NCBI RefSeq assembly: GCF_052857255.1
Contig: NC_135507.1
Span: forward strand, 77,970,350 to 78,034,349
DNA: 64,000 bases
Reading direction: 5' to 3'
Source of the DNA: Amblyomma americanum
Lineage: Eukaryota; Arthropoda; Arachnida; Ixodida; Ixodidae
In this document: positions 1-11,440 of the stretch, piece after piece
Position numbering within the stretch: position 1 is the first letter of the stretch
How the letters are laid out: each line of letters starts with the position of its first letter
Notes under the pieces: model-generated
Told to the model about the DNA's origin: nothing
Databases searched by the model: none
Seen by the model: the letters and a program-made list of their open reading frames with translations, nothing else
Program-made: the position numbers and the translations under genes

Positions 1-1197
1 TCGTTATGTCCTCAACCTGTTATAATTTCTGGGTATGATGTACACATTCATAAATCACTGAATGATAAAGCAACACAAATGTTGGAGTGTATTTTACCCA
101 CTAGGCCAAGCCTGCTTTAGGTGTGACTTCTAGTGTGATACGTGCGACTGCTCCGACGTGAGCACTTACAATAGCTGGTGCGCTGTAACTGATTCTGTTC
201 AAATAAAAAAAATAGGTTGAACTGCGCGGAGATTTTGATGCACAACCATTCGTGCAGAAAATTCGGGCATAAGTAGATAACTACCAAATGATGCTGGTAG
301 GTTAACATACGAGCATTATTTTAAAATAAGTATAGCCCTATAATTTTTCATTTTCTTGGCTGTCTACTTTTTCTACTCATTTTGTTTCTGTAAGGATAAG
401 TTGCTATGTATTCACCTCGTTTAGTTTACATATCCCTCAAACAACTCATGTGCTGATTTGCTGTGGTGTCCCGCTATTATAAACTATGCATTGTAAAACC
501 GCGAACCAACAATAAGAAATTTCTGAGTCTGATTGAGAACGCAAGTGTTAGACAAGGTTTGGCGGACGCACTGCATTGTTTTGTTGAGCGACATGACTTC
601 TATTGTGGTTTAACTTTATCTGCTCGGATCGTTGCAACTAAAGTCTGCTGTTTACATTCATATTGTTGGCGCAGATGCAGCGTATTTCAACTACAACTAA
701 TTTAATTGTAAATTTACATTTACTGGAAGGGGGCTCGGGAGTTCTGGGCGAAGGCTAGAACGCAGTGGCAAGGCAGCGATCAAGGCGGCGTCGGCGCAAC
801 GTCCAGTTAGCTCAAAAAAGCAGTTCCGCAAGCAGGTCTCGCGGATTGAACACAAAAGTCTTTCTCCTCTTCGGCAGTTGCCTGCACTGGGACCGCGCTG
901 GCCTGCTATATTGCATTGCATGCAAAAATATCTCTTGTTGGTGCTGTCTGTAAACCCTGTTGATTTTTTTTCAACACATTTCTTCTCGGCATAGTCTTTT
1001 CTGACTTAGCGAACGTCCGTCTCGGCAATTTTGTTTAACGTTTAGGTCTATCTTCGCGTTAACAACTTTTGTTTAAATTATTGTATATTTTTCTAGTCAG
1101 ACATTTTCAGTGTTCGGAACGTTTTTGAACTAAGTGTATCAACGACTGTTTCTTTATTTTGGAGCCTTTAACTAATCAATGCTTCTCTCATTTGCAG
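1..1197. other. no gene recognised; probable intron/intergenic
   Basis: No coding exon is recognised here. The stretch ends in a splice acceptor (TTTGCAG at 1191-1197) for the exon that follows, so at least its right part should be intron. The matching first exon with a signal peptide was not found and probably lies left of the window. Confidence 0.5.
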
Positions 1198-1349
1198 ATG
1201 CGGGACAATCATGCTTTTCTTATGTGTTGCTCGGCCTACCTCAAAGAGCAGTGTGCAAAGGTGGACTGTTCTGCGACATGAAGACCTTTGTCTGTAGACA
1301 TACGTCCAACCAACGGAACACACAATATACCATCAATAGCCTTCAGTAA
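1198..1349 (+). CDS. terminal exon of a secreted cysteine-rich (SIBD/fungal-protease-inhibitor-like) gene
   Basis: After the acceptor at 1196-1197 the frame opens with two bases completing a codon (phase-1 intron). It then reads AGQSCF, later VCKGGLFCDMKTFVC, and ends at TAA 1347-1349. The last three cysteines have spacing C-x5-C-x6-C. Exon 2 of the gene at 11441-12269 has exactly the same spacing (ECMENLYCDPDQKAC) and the same intron phase. That makes this the second exon of a paralogue, about 50 residues long, with a short polar tail after the last cysteine. Proteins of this type are small, secreted and disulfide-rich; some relatives inhibit proteases or act in arthropod immunity. The function here is not shown. 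No first exon was found upstream in the window. Confidence 0.62.
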
Positions 1350-3368
1350 AAAAAATATTATTTATCGATGCGCCAGCGACAGTGTGATCACTGTGATCAC
1401 TGTGATCACGTCGATCACTCGACGTGCGTCGGTCGCCTCCTCCTAGCGTTCTCCAGACTAGTAAGGCTAGCGCTTGAAACTCATTCCTCTTCACATATTA
1501 TTTGGAGGCCGCAGCCTCTCGACACCTTTCAAGCTCATCAATAAATCGTCTAAGTCGTACAAAAGCGTTTTCTCTGAAATTGCATAGCATCAATACCAGT
1601 CCAAAGGGCGCACTTGCCCAAAAGACCGCGCTGCCAGAAATAAAAGATAACCCTACTGGTATTTCACCTCTAAATGTGGCTTTGTGATGACGTTCGCAAC
1701 CACTATTCGAGGCTTATGTGTGTCAGAACGTTTCACTATTATGAGGTAATGCATGTGTTCTACAGGCGTTGTAGAAGCATTGGAGGTGGAGGGAGGATGG
1801 AAGGGAGGAAGCGGGTTTATTTTCCTAACGCATTTATTTAACGATGTATGTAAGAAATGGGGGCTAATGATGTTTTTTCTCGTGAAAAGCTCCTTGCTCA
1901 CAGGAGAGGACCACCCTTTCTGGCAGAGCCCTTAATCCGCTCTTGTTTTGGGTAACAATTGGTAGACACGTAGTGCCAGGAAAATTCATCATCAACCTGA
2001 CTGCACCGAGTGCGTGGCAAAGACCTCTACAATGTCTCTTTAAATGACGCTCTCCTTTGCCAGCTGCTGCCACCGCGTGCCCCAGTCTATTACTTCCAGT
2101 CAATTTCTTCTGGACTATTGTATAGAAAGGTGGAGTAGGGAAGGCACACCACCAAAGGAAATAAAATCCACGACCTCTGCGGTGCCACGCGCTGAACCGC
2201 GAACACTGCTTGCCACCTTTCTATTTTTCTACACGACTGCAGAGTCACCCCATGGCAGCACTGACCAGCGCCGCACCGGATCACAGCGGCGTACGTAGTA
2301 AGTTCAAAGCGCAAGTAATAAGTAGTAGTGTTCTACTCTGATTCATAGAATCTTTGTTGACCTCAGTCCACAAACGAGAAGATCATCGAGTGCGTGGTTT
2401 TAGCATAAACTCGTTGGCGATGGCCTAATATGCCCCATGTACTTTTTCTGGTACCATGCCCATAGGCACAATTACCTTCATAGGAAGATACGCGTTTTTA
2501 TTATTCCAAAAATTAATATCATTGACAAGGAAAATTGCCCTCGCGTGTCATGTTTCTCCCCGTAACTGCGTAACTCTTGTCTTAATTGCAGCCATCAATC
2601 AGATAACCTTCACTTGGCAACTGCTACCCGCTGAAAATCTAGCATGCTAGGCTAACAACCAGGGGGAGACCTCTCCTGCATTAAAGTCTCGCCTCCTATT
2701 CCTCCTCCTTCGCTGTCCTTAAACTCCAACGCTTTGAACAAATTAGCCCCGCTGCTTTCAAATTTAGGGTGAGCCGTTTGCAGGAAAAAAAAACAGGTGT
2801 TCAGCCGTATCCTCCCCGTATCCACACAAACCTCATAACGTGTCCATGTCGTGGTACCTGACTCGATACGTCTTAGTCCGCAATACTCCCGCCCTGGCCT
2901 CGAACAACAAAGAGCTTCCCTTACAATTATCCTAGATGTTTTCTTTGACAATTTCCTCCTTAAACTTTCTATAGACGTTTAGTCACTCTGTGCTGAACAC
3001 TCCAAGCATACCTGCATGTTCCCATAACACGGTCATCGAAGGCTAATTGTATTGTGATGGCCACGCAGCTATGGCGCACGTTTCAAACACAGTACTTACT
3101 CGTGCTTTCGTGCTTGCCTCGTGTGTCGTACTACGCACCGCAGCAATTCGTATTTGACGCATGCCGGCAATTCTACCGCCTCATGGGAAAAGATGAACGC
3201 TGAACGCCCGGATCCGCAGCGGCAGAGCACTCGACACAAGTTGCTCTCACCGCACACAGCGCTCCACAACCCTGCTGCTTCTTTTCATCTGGCTGTTAAT
3301 GCAAGCGTAGACAACGCAGTAGTGCGCAGATGGATTCTTGAACTTCTTGATACGTACATGTTTAAGCA
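1350..3368. other. no gene recognised; a tandem GATCAC run and possible old repeat
   Basis: At about 1381-1415 the palindrome TGATCAC recurs in a 9-base period (TGATCACTG three times, then degenerate). Open frames on the minus strand near 2652-2951 read as repeat-derived low-quality protein, and I could not assign a family. About 2040-2110 resembles the 3' part of tick RTE-type LINEs on the opposite strand. Nothing else is recognised. Confidence 0.4.
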
Positions 3369-3382
3369 CTCTGAGCGCTTAC

Positions 3383-3620
3383 GGTTTATGATTTCTGGCG
3401 ATTTAACGTCCCAAAGCAACTCAGGATATTATAAGGGACGCTGTATTGCAGGGCTCCAGAAATTTTTATCAGCAGGGGTGTTTTAACGTGCACGGACATT
3501 GCAAAGTACACGGGCCTCTAGAATTTCGCCTCCATCGAAAATCGACCGCCGCGGCCCGGATCGAACCCACTTTTTCGGGTCAGCAGCCGAGCGCCGTAAC
3601 CACTGGGCCACTACGGCGGC
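3383..3620 (-). mobile_element. Ruka-like tRNA-derived SINE
   Basis: On the minus strand the element starts with a tRNA-like head. It has an A-box-like segment beside TGGCCCAGTGG and a B-box-like GGGTTCGATCC region. The body is the conserved GTGCACGTTAAA block, and the tail reads GGGACGTTAAA-TCG...ATAAACC. It is flanked by a 14-base duplication with one mismatch: CTCTGAGCGCTTAC at 3369-3382 and CTCTGAGCGGTTAC at 3621-3634. This supports a real retroposition event. The family resembles Ruka, described from Rhipicephalus; the name is from memory of the family, not a search. Confidence 0.8.
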
Positions 3621-3634
3621 CTCTGAGCGGTTAC

Positions 3635-5487
3635 AAAGCTCGCTTTATTGTGCATAGCGCAAGGGCACTTCTTCGCACTTTGGCAGCCCTGTTAAGATGA
3701 CGTCTGATGCCTGGGAATGAGAATGCGCACGAATCGGCCCCAATGCGAGGGTATCGTGTTCTTCTCTATAAGCGGGTAGTGACCCTAGAAAACAGAAAGA
3801 CATAAGACAGCGATAAAAGAGAAAAAAAAAGCTAAGTGTATTGCTCCGAACATTGCGAGACACTGTGGGCCACGGGCAAGTGCCTTGCAGATCGGTTTGC
3901 GTAACTTCGGCGTGAGGGGTCACAGGAACGGTATGATGGGCTTTTTTTTCGCAACGGGATATGGATTTATTGCACTTGAGGCCATCCTTACACTGGCCCC
4001 AGAGCGCCAGGCCGAACTGGGTGAATGAGAAGCAGATTTCGCCTTCCTCTGAACAGAGAAATGAAAAAGGAAACTATTGTATAAACAAAGGAATGCATGA
4101 AAAGCACATTGGGATGAATAATAAATAATCTCGCGTTCGCTCGTCGTACTTATGCAGGAATATAGTGAAAGACTCTTACTGAATGTGCCAGAACCTTCAG
4201 TGCACGTTTAGTCAATTGTGAAAGCTGGCTGTACTGGTCAGCTAAGTTGGCGGGGCGACTGCTCCGGTAATGTGGTGGTCCCGGCTTCGAACCTCGGACC
4301 AGGTTGAATTTTTCTTCGAGTAAGGAGTTTCTGAGAAAGCTGTCCAACTTTCCTTAGTAGCTGAATGGCTGTGATTGGATCGACGCTAATAGGTAATTAC
4401 TCTCTTAATAAGAAATCTATTCCTTCTTGGGCCATTCCTCAATATACAGTTGGGATCAAATATTAAAGGATACATTTTCTTTCTGGCCACGCGACATTGA
4501 ACTTCCTTTGACTAACATACTTTGCTGAGATAGAGCGTTGCAATTCAGAGATAGGTAAGTTTTGAACGCCGTACCATCTGATGAAACTAGATAGTTCGCC
4601 ACCACCTTTAACAGGCAAGACTGAACGTGATCAGGTTCACTGACCATTGCGTAGGAATTTAAGTAAACGTCGTTGTGAACCCACCTTTGCATTATACTCA
4701 AAATATTACTGGAAAGATGCTCCTTTCACCAACTTTAGCAGAAATAGTCCTTACTCGGCTTGTCCGTTTTCCCCGCCTATTTAATGCTCGGCGCATTAGA
4801 CAAAAATTAGGATGACACTCAAGCTCCGCCTTTATGGGTATGACGCCACAGAGTTAATGACTGCCCTCCGCAATTTCTCTTCAGAAACAGCCAGTTTTAT
4901 TTGTTCATATTCACAATTATCACAGGATTGTTTCTACATTCTTGTCCTTGAACTCTACCACAGAGCAGTTACGCTTATAATGTTACTTTATTTAGTAGAA
5001 GACTAATTAGCACATCTTTAGTTCTTTCCACAAATTACCACATTGTTAGCCTCAAACAAAGACAAAAGGACACACAACAACACTTATCTTGTACCTCAGC
5101 CATATCAGCGTGCTTCACAGTTTATAGTCGGTAGCCTGCCTGACTGGCGACCCAAAGGTCATGAGTTGAAATCTCAATTAAAATTTATGAAATTTTCTTA
5201 ATCTAAAATCACTTACTCAATAAAGTTAAGTCGTTTGAGGCATGCGCCAACCTTTAATTCACCTTACAATTCCTCTTTTCAGCCATGTTAATACCAGACA
5301 TCTATGCGTGACGTCAGGCATGACGCGGGTTTTCCGGCCCAACAACACAGCCCGGACGATACCGAGTTTTCCGCTGAAAAGGAGCCCTAATGGCTGTAAC
5401 GCTAAAGAAGTTCTTACTCCACCGCCCTGTTTTCCCCCTTTGCTCTTTCCTCGTTTCTTCTGTCCAGCATTGCCCAGTCTGTCTCAC
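3635..5487. other. no gene recognised; expected to hold exon 2 of the minus-strand cysteine-rich gene
   Basis: The first exon at 5488-5689 (-) ends in a good donor, so its second exon should lie in this direction, here or beyond. I did not find the expected C-x5-C-x6-C exon. The tRNA-like head at 4222-4325 is listed separately. About 3945-4020 looks like an AATAAA-bearing repeat end on the minus strand. About 5118-5200 carries a degenerate tRNA-like segment. Confidence 0.4.
4222..4325 (+). repeat. tRNA-like SINE head, degenerate
   Basis: The segment has a tRNA-like order: GTCAGCTAAGTTGGCGGGGC, then GCGACTGCTCCGG, then a B-box-like GGCTTCGAACCTCGGACC, followed by a TTTTTCTTCGAG stretch. A similar but shorter head occurs near 43077-43140. 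It is a repeat rather than a functional tRNA, because no clean acceptor stem closes it. Confidence 0.5.
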
Positions 5488-5689
5488 CCAGCTGCTTGAC
5501 ACAATAGTCGCAGCATGCGCAGTCACTGGCGTTGGGCACCACCAAGCCGTCGCACTCGCTGGCGCTGATAGGCTTGCAGACCACTTCCTCGCAGTAACCC
5601 TTGTAGCACTGCTTCGGCTCCACAGCCGTGGGACCCAAAAGCAACATGGCGGCGTGGATGATGGCGGCAGCAATGGCGGCGTACCTCAT
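5488..5689 (-). CDS. first coding exon of a secreted cysteine-rich (SIBD/IGFBP-N-like) protein
   Basis: ATG at 5689 opens MRYAAIAAAIIHAAMLLL, a clear signal peptide of about 22-25 residues. A cysteine-rich stretch follows, with QCYKGYCEEVVCK and then CDGLVVPNASDCACCDYC. The spacing C-x10-C-x-C-C-x2-C is identical to that in the gene at 11441 (CDGRITYGAGFCGCCQQC). It resembles the GCGCCxxC core of IGFBP N-terminal and single-IGFBP-domain proteins. The exon ends after one base of a codon at a consensus donor (GGTGAGAC, GT at 5487-5486), phase 1 as in the paralogues. An acceptor-like CTTTCAG lies 15 bases upstream of the ATG, suggesting a 5'UTR intron. The product should be a small secreted protein; inhibitor or immune roles are inference. 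The second exon was not located. Confidence 0.68.
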
Positions 5690-6143
5690 GCTTCCCTTCT
5701 TTCCTGAAAGTATGCGTAAGTTTTCTTTTAGGAATGTCTAAACGATTATTCATTGATATATGTGCGCATAGAGAGTCTAGACTGTAGACACTTCACAGCT
5801 ACCTTGGGAGAACGCCATGATCGAAGAGATATTAATCTCCCGCTGAACTTTCTCATCGCGCTATAGGTCGAATCGTAAGTCATCGTGGGCGATATGAGTT
5901 TGCCATGTGCCGGACAGAGCAAGGACAGTGATCCCCTGAACACGCTCCTAGTGCCACAACCTTGACACGCGTTCAATCCCGCTTCCCACGGTGTAGGGCT
6001 AAGTGCTTCGAAGGACAAGCAACGTCCTTACTTAAATAATAGACACCTTTAGAATACCGCGTCCCGTGTTACCGTTACCGATATACCTGGAGCCCGCCCA
6101 ACCCCTGTGAGCACGCACTGATCAGTGACCTAACCACTTCTAA
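5690..6143. other. upstream region of the minus-strand cysteine-rich gene, then junction with a LINE
   Basis: It contains the presumed 5'UTR and intron of the exon at 5488-5689, followed by sequence of uncertain ownership running into the LINE. The LINE's true 5' end could not be fixed. In the LINE reading frame the last upstream stop is TAA at 6141-6143. Confidence 0.4.
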
Positions 6144-9100
6144 CCCGGCGTAACCATCCTTGGGTTGTTGAAACCGAAACCGAAACATCATCAACCGAAA
6201 CATGCTACGCCACCAAATCGCCCCCACCCTTCACGTTCCAAGCATCTCAATATCGTCCTCACTAACATACGGAGCATTTTACCAAAGCGAGATAAACTGC
6301 ACAGCCTTATCGACGACACTGGTGCTGACATTGTCCTACTAACAGAAACGTGGCTACACGAAGGCGTGAAAGATACTGAAATCCTCCCTTCAAACGGGAA
6401 CTACGTTCTTTATCGTCGTGATCGGCGCGGACGGAGGGGCGGAGGAGTGCTTATCGCCATCCGAAACACCCTATCATCATCACTCATCTGTCACGACACC
6501 AAACTAGAACTAACCTGGGTATGCGTGCACAACTTCGGATTGAAAGAAATATTGGGCATTTGCTACAGGCCACCAGACAGCGATTCATCCTTCTGTGACT
6601 CCCTTCATGACGCATTAACGACAATTAAAAACACATATTTGAATTCGAACATCTTTCTGTTCGGTGATTTTAACTATCCACATATAAACTGGGCTTCCCT
6701 CTCTGTATCTAGTCATTCACCTTCCAAAGAATCGAAACAATTTCTTGACTTAACACTTGACTTCAACCTGCATCAAACCATCACACACCCCACAAGAGGT
6801 ACTCACACTCTTGACCTGTTACTGACATCTTGCCCAGACAACATTCACAGTGTAACTCTGCTTCCGGGCCTCAGCGATCACATGTTTCTGCACATTTGCA
6901 CGTCATTACATTCCAACAGGCGATCACCTACGAAAAAATTAATCACTGACTATAAGCGAGGTAATTTCGATTCCATAAATAAGGAACTTTCATTCTTTTT
7001 CACCGACTTCCTAGGTTCTTATCTAACCAACACAGTTCACGAAAACTGGGAAAGTTACAAGTCAACAATGTTGCGACTAAAAAATAAGTACATCCCAACC
7101 ATTGTCGTCAAATCGGATTCCAACAATATTTGGTTTAACAAAAACTTGAAGCACCTTCTTAGTAGAAAAAAACGGCTTTATCGTTCCGCTAAACTAAGCC
7201 AAAAACAAGAAGCATGGGAAAGATACCACGCCTGCGCGAGTAAATATTTAAATGAATTGAGTGCTGCGAAAGATAAATTTTTCTCTGTTGACTTGCTATC
7301 CATTCTCAAAACAAATCCCACCAAATTCTGGCGTATCCTCTCCCCTAAACATAAATCTAATCGGTTCGATCTTGTAGGACCTGATGGCGAACCAGCTGAT
7401 ACTAATCAATGCGCAAAACTTTTAAATGACTACTTCTCATCTGTGTTTTCGCCTGTCAGCAATTCTACACCCAACGTTTTGCAAACCAATAGTCAAAAAG
7501 AAATGCCGGAAATTCAAATTAGCCCCGAAGGAATCTCCAAATTAATAAGTTCACTCAAGCTGTCATCATCTGCAGGATGTGACCAAATAAACAGTAAACT
7601 ACTTAAAAACACTCTATCATTATCAAGCCAGATACTACACCTAATATTTACCCAATCTTTAGACACCGGAAACATTCCTGACGATTGGAAGATAGCCCAA
7701 ATTGTTCCCATTTTCAAAACAGGTGATCGCGCATGCCCAGCTAACTATCGTCCAATATCCCTTACTAGCATATCTTCTAAACTTCTAGAGCACATTATAT
7801 CATCAAGCTTAATGTCTCACCTTGATTCAATAAATTTCTTTTATCCTCATCAACATGGCTTCAGGAAATCATTTTCATGCGAAACCCAGCTGGCAGAGTT
7901 CACCCAAGACATCCTTAAGGCCATAGACGATAACCTCCAAATAGATGCAATCTTCTTAGACTTCTCGAAGGCATTTGATCGCGTACCTCACAACCATCTG
8001 CTTGCGAAACTTTCGTTCCTGGGAATTCCTGCTAATCTGATATGCTGGCTCGAACATTTTCTAAAAGGACGCTCGCAGTTCACATCCGCCAATAACATGC
8101 AGTCACCCTTAACAGATGTAACATCTGGTGTCCCTCAAGGGGCCGGGTTATCACCATTACTCTTCTTAATATACATCAACGACCTGCCCTCTAATATTCA
8201 ATGCAAATTGCGACTCTTTGCGGACGATTGTGTCATCTATAATGCAATAAGTAACCCAACCGATAACCTCACTTTGCAACTGGACCTTGACGTTATTGCA
8301 TCATGGTGTGAAAAGTGGCAGATGCCTTTAAATCTTACTAAGTGCAAATCGTTGTCCTTCACTCACAAACACACCTTGACGAATCACACTTACAGCATTT
8401 CATCAGTCCCTATAACCGTTGCAAAATCTTACAAATATCTAGGTGTACATCTCACATCAACACTTTCTTGGGTCACCCACATTAGAACCATTTGCTCCGA
8501 CACTTCACGCACACTTGGCTACCTGAGAAGGAATCTGAAATTTGCATCCCCTAACATAAAACAACTCGCGTATGAAACATTTGTGCGGCCAAAATTAGAG
8601 TATGCATCATCCATCTGGCACCCATGGCAATCGTATCTCACCATCGAATTGGAATCAATTCAAAATCGTGCAGCTCGGTTCATCACTTCATGTTACTCAA
8701 GAGAAGCCAGTGTCACCGCCCTCAAGCAGTCCCTCCGTCTCTCAACACTGGAATCACGCCGCGTCGTTTCCCGCCTATGCTTACTTCATACATTTTATCA
8801 TAACACAAGATCACGGCACGCTCTATTAACCGCCCCACTACGAACGTCCTCCCGGCTTAGTCACGGTAACCCGATAGCACGCATCAGTGGCCACACGTCA
8901 GCTTACAACAACTCATTTTTCCCCAACGCAATAGCACTATGGAATTCACTGCCTAACGACATCGCTGCATGCACTGATCACAAAACATTCCGCGAGAAAA
9001 TAAAAATTCACCTCACATAAATCTTGATCACTTCTGCGCTCTTTTGTAGCGAGTATTGCTTGACATATCTTTGTTAAATGATGTATCACTTGCTGGAAAA

Positions 9101-9262
9101 CCCTGATATGACTACAACCTCTTTTATGTTTGTTTGTATGTTTGTTCTTCTTATTGTTATGCATGTTCCCATCATCGCCGTTGGAAACCAATATGCCCCC
9201 CCTTATGTAATGCCTTCGGGCCTTTAAGGGATCAATAAATGAAATGAAATGAAATGAAATGA
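6144..9262 (+). mobile_element. near-intact non-LTR retrotransposon (CR1/L2-like LINE), ORF2 and 3' tail
   Basis: The unit is one long endonuclease-reverse transcriptase frame, a 3'UTR of about 240 bases, and a pentanucleotide tail. The 3'UTR ends with a small hairpin (GCCTTCGGGCC) and ATCAATAAATG, followed by (ATGAA)n at about 9236-9262. Hairpin-plus-short-repeat 3' ends are typical of CR1/L2-group LINEs, which recognise their own 3' end during target-primed reverse transcription. The 5' end is probably truncated: no ORF1 and no ATG precede the coding frame. Clade assignment is inference from architecture and would need a tree. Confidence 0.82.
6165..9020 (+). CDS. LINE ORF2: APE-type endonuclease and reverse transcriptase
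   Basis: The frame of about 951 residues runs without internal stops. An apurinic-like endonuclease comes first, with TETWLHEG near residue 60, GICYRPP near 127, FGDFNYP near 166 and SDHMFLH near 238. A linker with KFWRIL motifs follows, then a reverse transcriptase with NYRPISLT, HGFRKSFSCETQL, FLDFSKAFDRVPH (about 596), GVPQGAGLSPLLF (about 655) and the catalytic FADD (about 684). The thumb-like end carries KYLGVHL. No RNase H domain follows. The frame is open from 6144 but has no ATG near its start; the first in-frame ATG is about 300 residues in, inside the linker. The copy is therefore 5'-truncated, or relied on upstream sequence for initiation. Enzymatic residues look intact, suggesting a young insertion. 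Confidence 0.88.
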   Translation: MLKPKPKHHQPKHATPPNRPHPSRSKHLNIVLTNIRSILPKRDKLHSLIDDTGADIVLLTETWLHEGVKDTEILPSNGNYVLYRRDRRGRRGGGVLIAIRNTLSSSLICHDTKLELTWVCVHNFGLKEILGICYRPPDSDSSFCDSLHDALTTIKNTYLNSNIFLFGDFNYPHINWASLSVSSHSPSKESKQFLDLTLDFNLHQTITHPTRGTHTLDLLLTSCPDNIHSVTLLPGLSDHMFLHICTSLHSNRRSPTKKLITDYKRGNFDSINKELSFFFTDFLGSYLTNTVHENWESYKSTMLRLKNKYIPTIVVKSDSNNIWFNKNLKHLLSRKKRLYRSAKLSQKQEAWERYHACASKYLNELSAAKDKFFSVDLLSILKTNPTKFWRILSPKHKSNRFDLVGPDGEPADTNQCAKLLNDYFSSVFSPVSNSTPNVLQTNSQKEMPEIQISPEGISKLISSLKLSSSAGCDQINSKLLKNTLSLSSQILHLIFTQSLDTGNIPDDWKIAQIVPIFKTGDRACPANYRPISLTSISSKLLEHIISSSLMSHLDSINFFYPHQHGFRKSFSCETQLAEFTQDILKAIDDNLQIDAIFLDFSKAFDRVPHNHLLAKLSFLGIPANLICWLEHFLKGRSQFTSANNMQSPLTDVTSGVPQGAGLSPLLFLIYINDLPSNIQCKLRLFADDCVIYNAISNPTDNLTLQLDLDVIASWCEKWQMPLNLTKCKSLSFTHKHTLTNHTYSISSVPITVAKSYKYLGVHLTSTLSWVTHIRTICSDTSRTLGYLRRNLKFASPNIKQLAYETFVRPKLEYASSIWHPWQSYLTIELESIQNRAARFITSCYSREASVTALKQSLRLSTLESRRVVSRLCLLHTFYHNTRSRHALLTAPLRTSSRLSHGNPIARISGHTSAYNNSFFPNAIALWNSLPNDIAACTDHKTFREKIKIHLT

Positions 9263-10187
9263 AGAAACGCAATTGCGCATAATTCAGCGGTCGTAGAGAA
9301 ATAACACAAAGTGGTGCGCGATTGCGAATGTTACACTCAGCATTTGAAAGAAGAAGCACGAGCAGAAATTTTGTATGTATAGTCCTTCAATGTAACGGAA
9401 AAATAACTTTGATTTGGCACCGTTGTACAAGGTTGCCCAGCGAGCAATAAATAATTGACCTGCGTTATTTATATGCATATCAAACAAAAAGAGAAAAACA
9501 CAATTTAGAAAATCTTTCTTTCAAATTGGCGGCCCTAAACCGCATCCATAATGTTCGCATTAGCACGAAAAATAGCCCATCGCAGAAATTGTTGCATTAC
9601 TCAAGGGACATCACAATGCCTGCGCAAAATATGCTCAAATTTGTTGCAAATACGTCATGCCTCACGCTTGAAATATCTTACATTGGCGAGAGATAGAGTC
9701 ACTCTGAGGTTCTGGTTTACTGTAGTAATCGTTAATTAAATATGACGACTGAGTCTGCACCGCAGTTCTATCCACCCTAATAAACCTATACCAACGTGAT
9801 ACAAGATACAGCGAAATTTCAGCCACCTCGCAGCAGAGACTCCCAGTATCACGCAAGAGGTGAGATGAAATGAGTAGTCTTACCGTTGGAAGAACTAGAT
9901 AGGCCTCGTTACCTGTTCTCGTTGCTGCTAAGGAAGGTACGTCGCGTCCTAAATTCGGAATAAAACTGCACAGGCACCTCTGGAGCGAATTTCTCGAGCC
10001 ATGGGCTCGGCGCACAACGGATGAACAGATTTCTCAGAGAATTCAAGTGGTCTGTTTTACTGCTCTAATATGCGCTGCGTCTGTGGCGAAGCTGCGAATT
10101 CGGCAAAGGATGTACAAGTTACGAACACCTGTATCTACTCGGCTTCTTGAATGTACCTGCTTCTGCTGCATTCGTGCACTTGTGCGC

Positions 10188-10198
10188 GGTATAAAAGA
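10188..10198 (+). promoter_or_regulatory. possible TATA box upstream of the cysteine-rich gene
   Basis: GCGCGGTATAAAAGAAGC is a good match to a TATA core in a GC-rich context, and it lies about 1.25 kb before the ATG at 11441. A possible donor (CAACAGGTGTGAC) lies about 140 bases downstream, which would make a short noncoding first exon. This is inference only; there is no transcript evidence. Confidence 0.25.
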
Positions 10199-10815
10199 AG
10201 CTCATGAATTCCTTGAGCCGCGGCTGCGTAGGCATGCTCACTTTCAAGGCGAGGCAGACTCCAGTCATCTTCATTTGAAGTATTTATCAAGGATTAGGTG
10301 CCTGCGAACAATCCAGAGTTCTAATCAACAGGTGTGACACTAAATGTTCTCGCAGCAAAAGAACTACGTAGCTAATCACTGAGATAAAATGTTATGGAAT
10401 GCAGGTACAACATTAGTAATGACGTCGGACGGTGGTGCTTGTTCAAGAGTTAGATGTTCGGAATGTTTCGCTGTTCTAGACATTCTATGGATGGTTTTCG
10501 TGTTGTAACGCGCTATTTATTTCTGATCCTGGTGCTTCCTTTTAGTATCTAATTAATCAGTTCACTTTTACTAAGACGTAAAGCATAAATGCGCTCCATG
10601 TATTTTGAAATATTTCCTCTTTTTCTTTCCAGTGGAACGTACAAAAAATTAACAGAGTTTTAGCGCTCGTTAAACCTAGTGAAACGAGTGAAAGTGCAGT
10701 TAGGTATGATTACGCATGGTTTGGCGCCGGAGTCGGTCTGGCGCGCGCCTAATCCATGGTGCGACTGAGCGACCGAGCGCAGTTTTCCCGCGCAGTTCTG
10801 CACGCACTTCACCAG

Positions 10816-10950
10816 ATGTGCCCCTAGAGAGAGAGAGAGAGAGAAACGTTTAATAAATAGCATGTGTGGGCGGGCTCTCAATCCAGGAGCCCATTAGGTT
10901 TTGCTGCCGCTCTTGTCCGGTTCTTGTCCTGACTGCCTAAGAGTTGTGTC
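10816..10950 (-). repeat. 3' end of a LINE-like repeat with (GA)n tail
   Basis: On the minus strand a block with CCTAATGGGCTCCTGG leads into TTTATTAAACG and then a CT-dinucleotide run (about 10827-10846). This repeat-end layout recurs at 50232 and 51000 with other simple-sequence tails. Family not identified. Confidence 0.35.
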
Positions 10951-11440
10951 CATTGTAGGGGGCGCCAGCGAGCGGCTGCTAAATGCAAAAGAGGAAAGCT
11001 TACAAAAGGTAGCGTTTTATACACTACGTTTTTCGCCTACTCTACTCGTACCAAAAATTATTGCTGTTACCAACTCATACCGATGAAGTAGAAACGTATC
11101 TTTCTAACAAGGTCTAGTAGAATGTCTTTTTGGAACATATACGGGAGAATTATAGTGATCGCGGGGAGACGATAAAGATAGCAGTACAGTTGACTGTTTC
11201 ATTTTATTTTTGTTTTCAAGACACAAAATGGGAACGTAGATCAACAGATACGTTAGCTTTTGCACACGATGATGACGATGATTGCCTCACAAAATCGCAC
11301 ATGGCGTCAAGTGATCGGAACTTCTCGAGGAAGAAGAAGGGTGATGGTTGCGCTTCATGAGGGATTAGAAGCGCTTTGTTGCAAGCTCACCGTTTGCGTC
11401 CCTCCTTTGGTGTTCCCCTTTACTTTATCGCAAGAGGAAC

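Larger units (their letters stand above)
9263..11440. other. upstream region of the 11441 gene; no coding exon recognised
   Basis: No protein-coding exon is recognised. A TATA-like element sits at about 10190 and a GA-tract repeat near 10827-10846; both are listed or discussed separately. An acceptor-like CTTTATCGCAAG lies just before the ATG at 11441, which would fit a 5'UTR intron. Confidence 0.4.
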
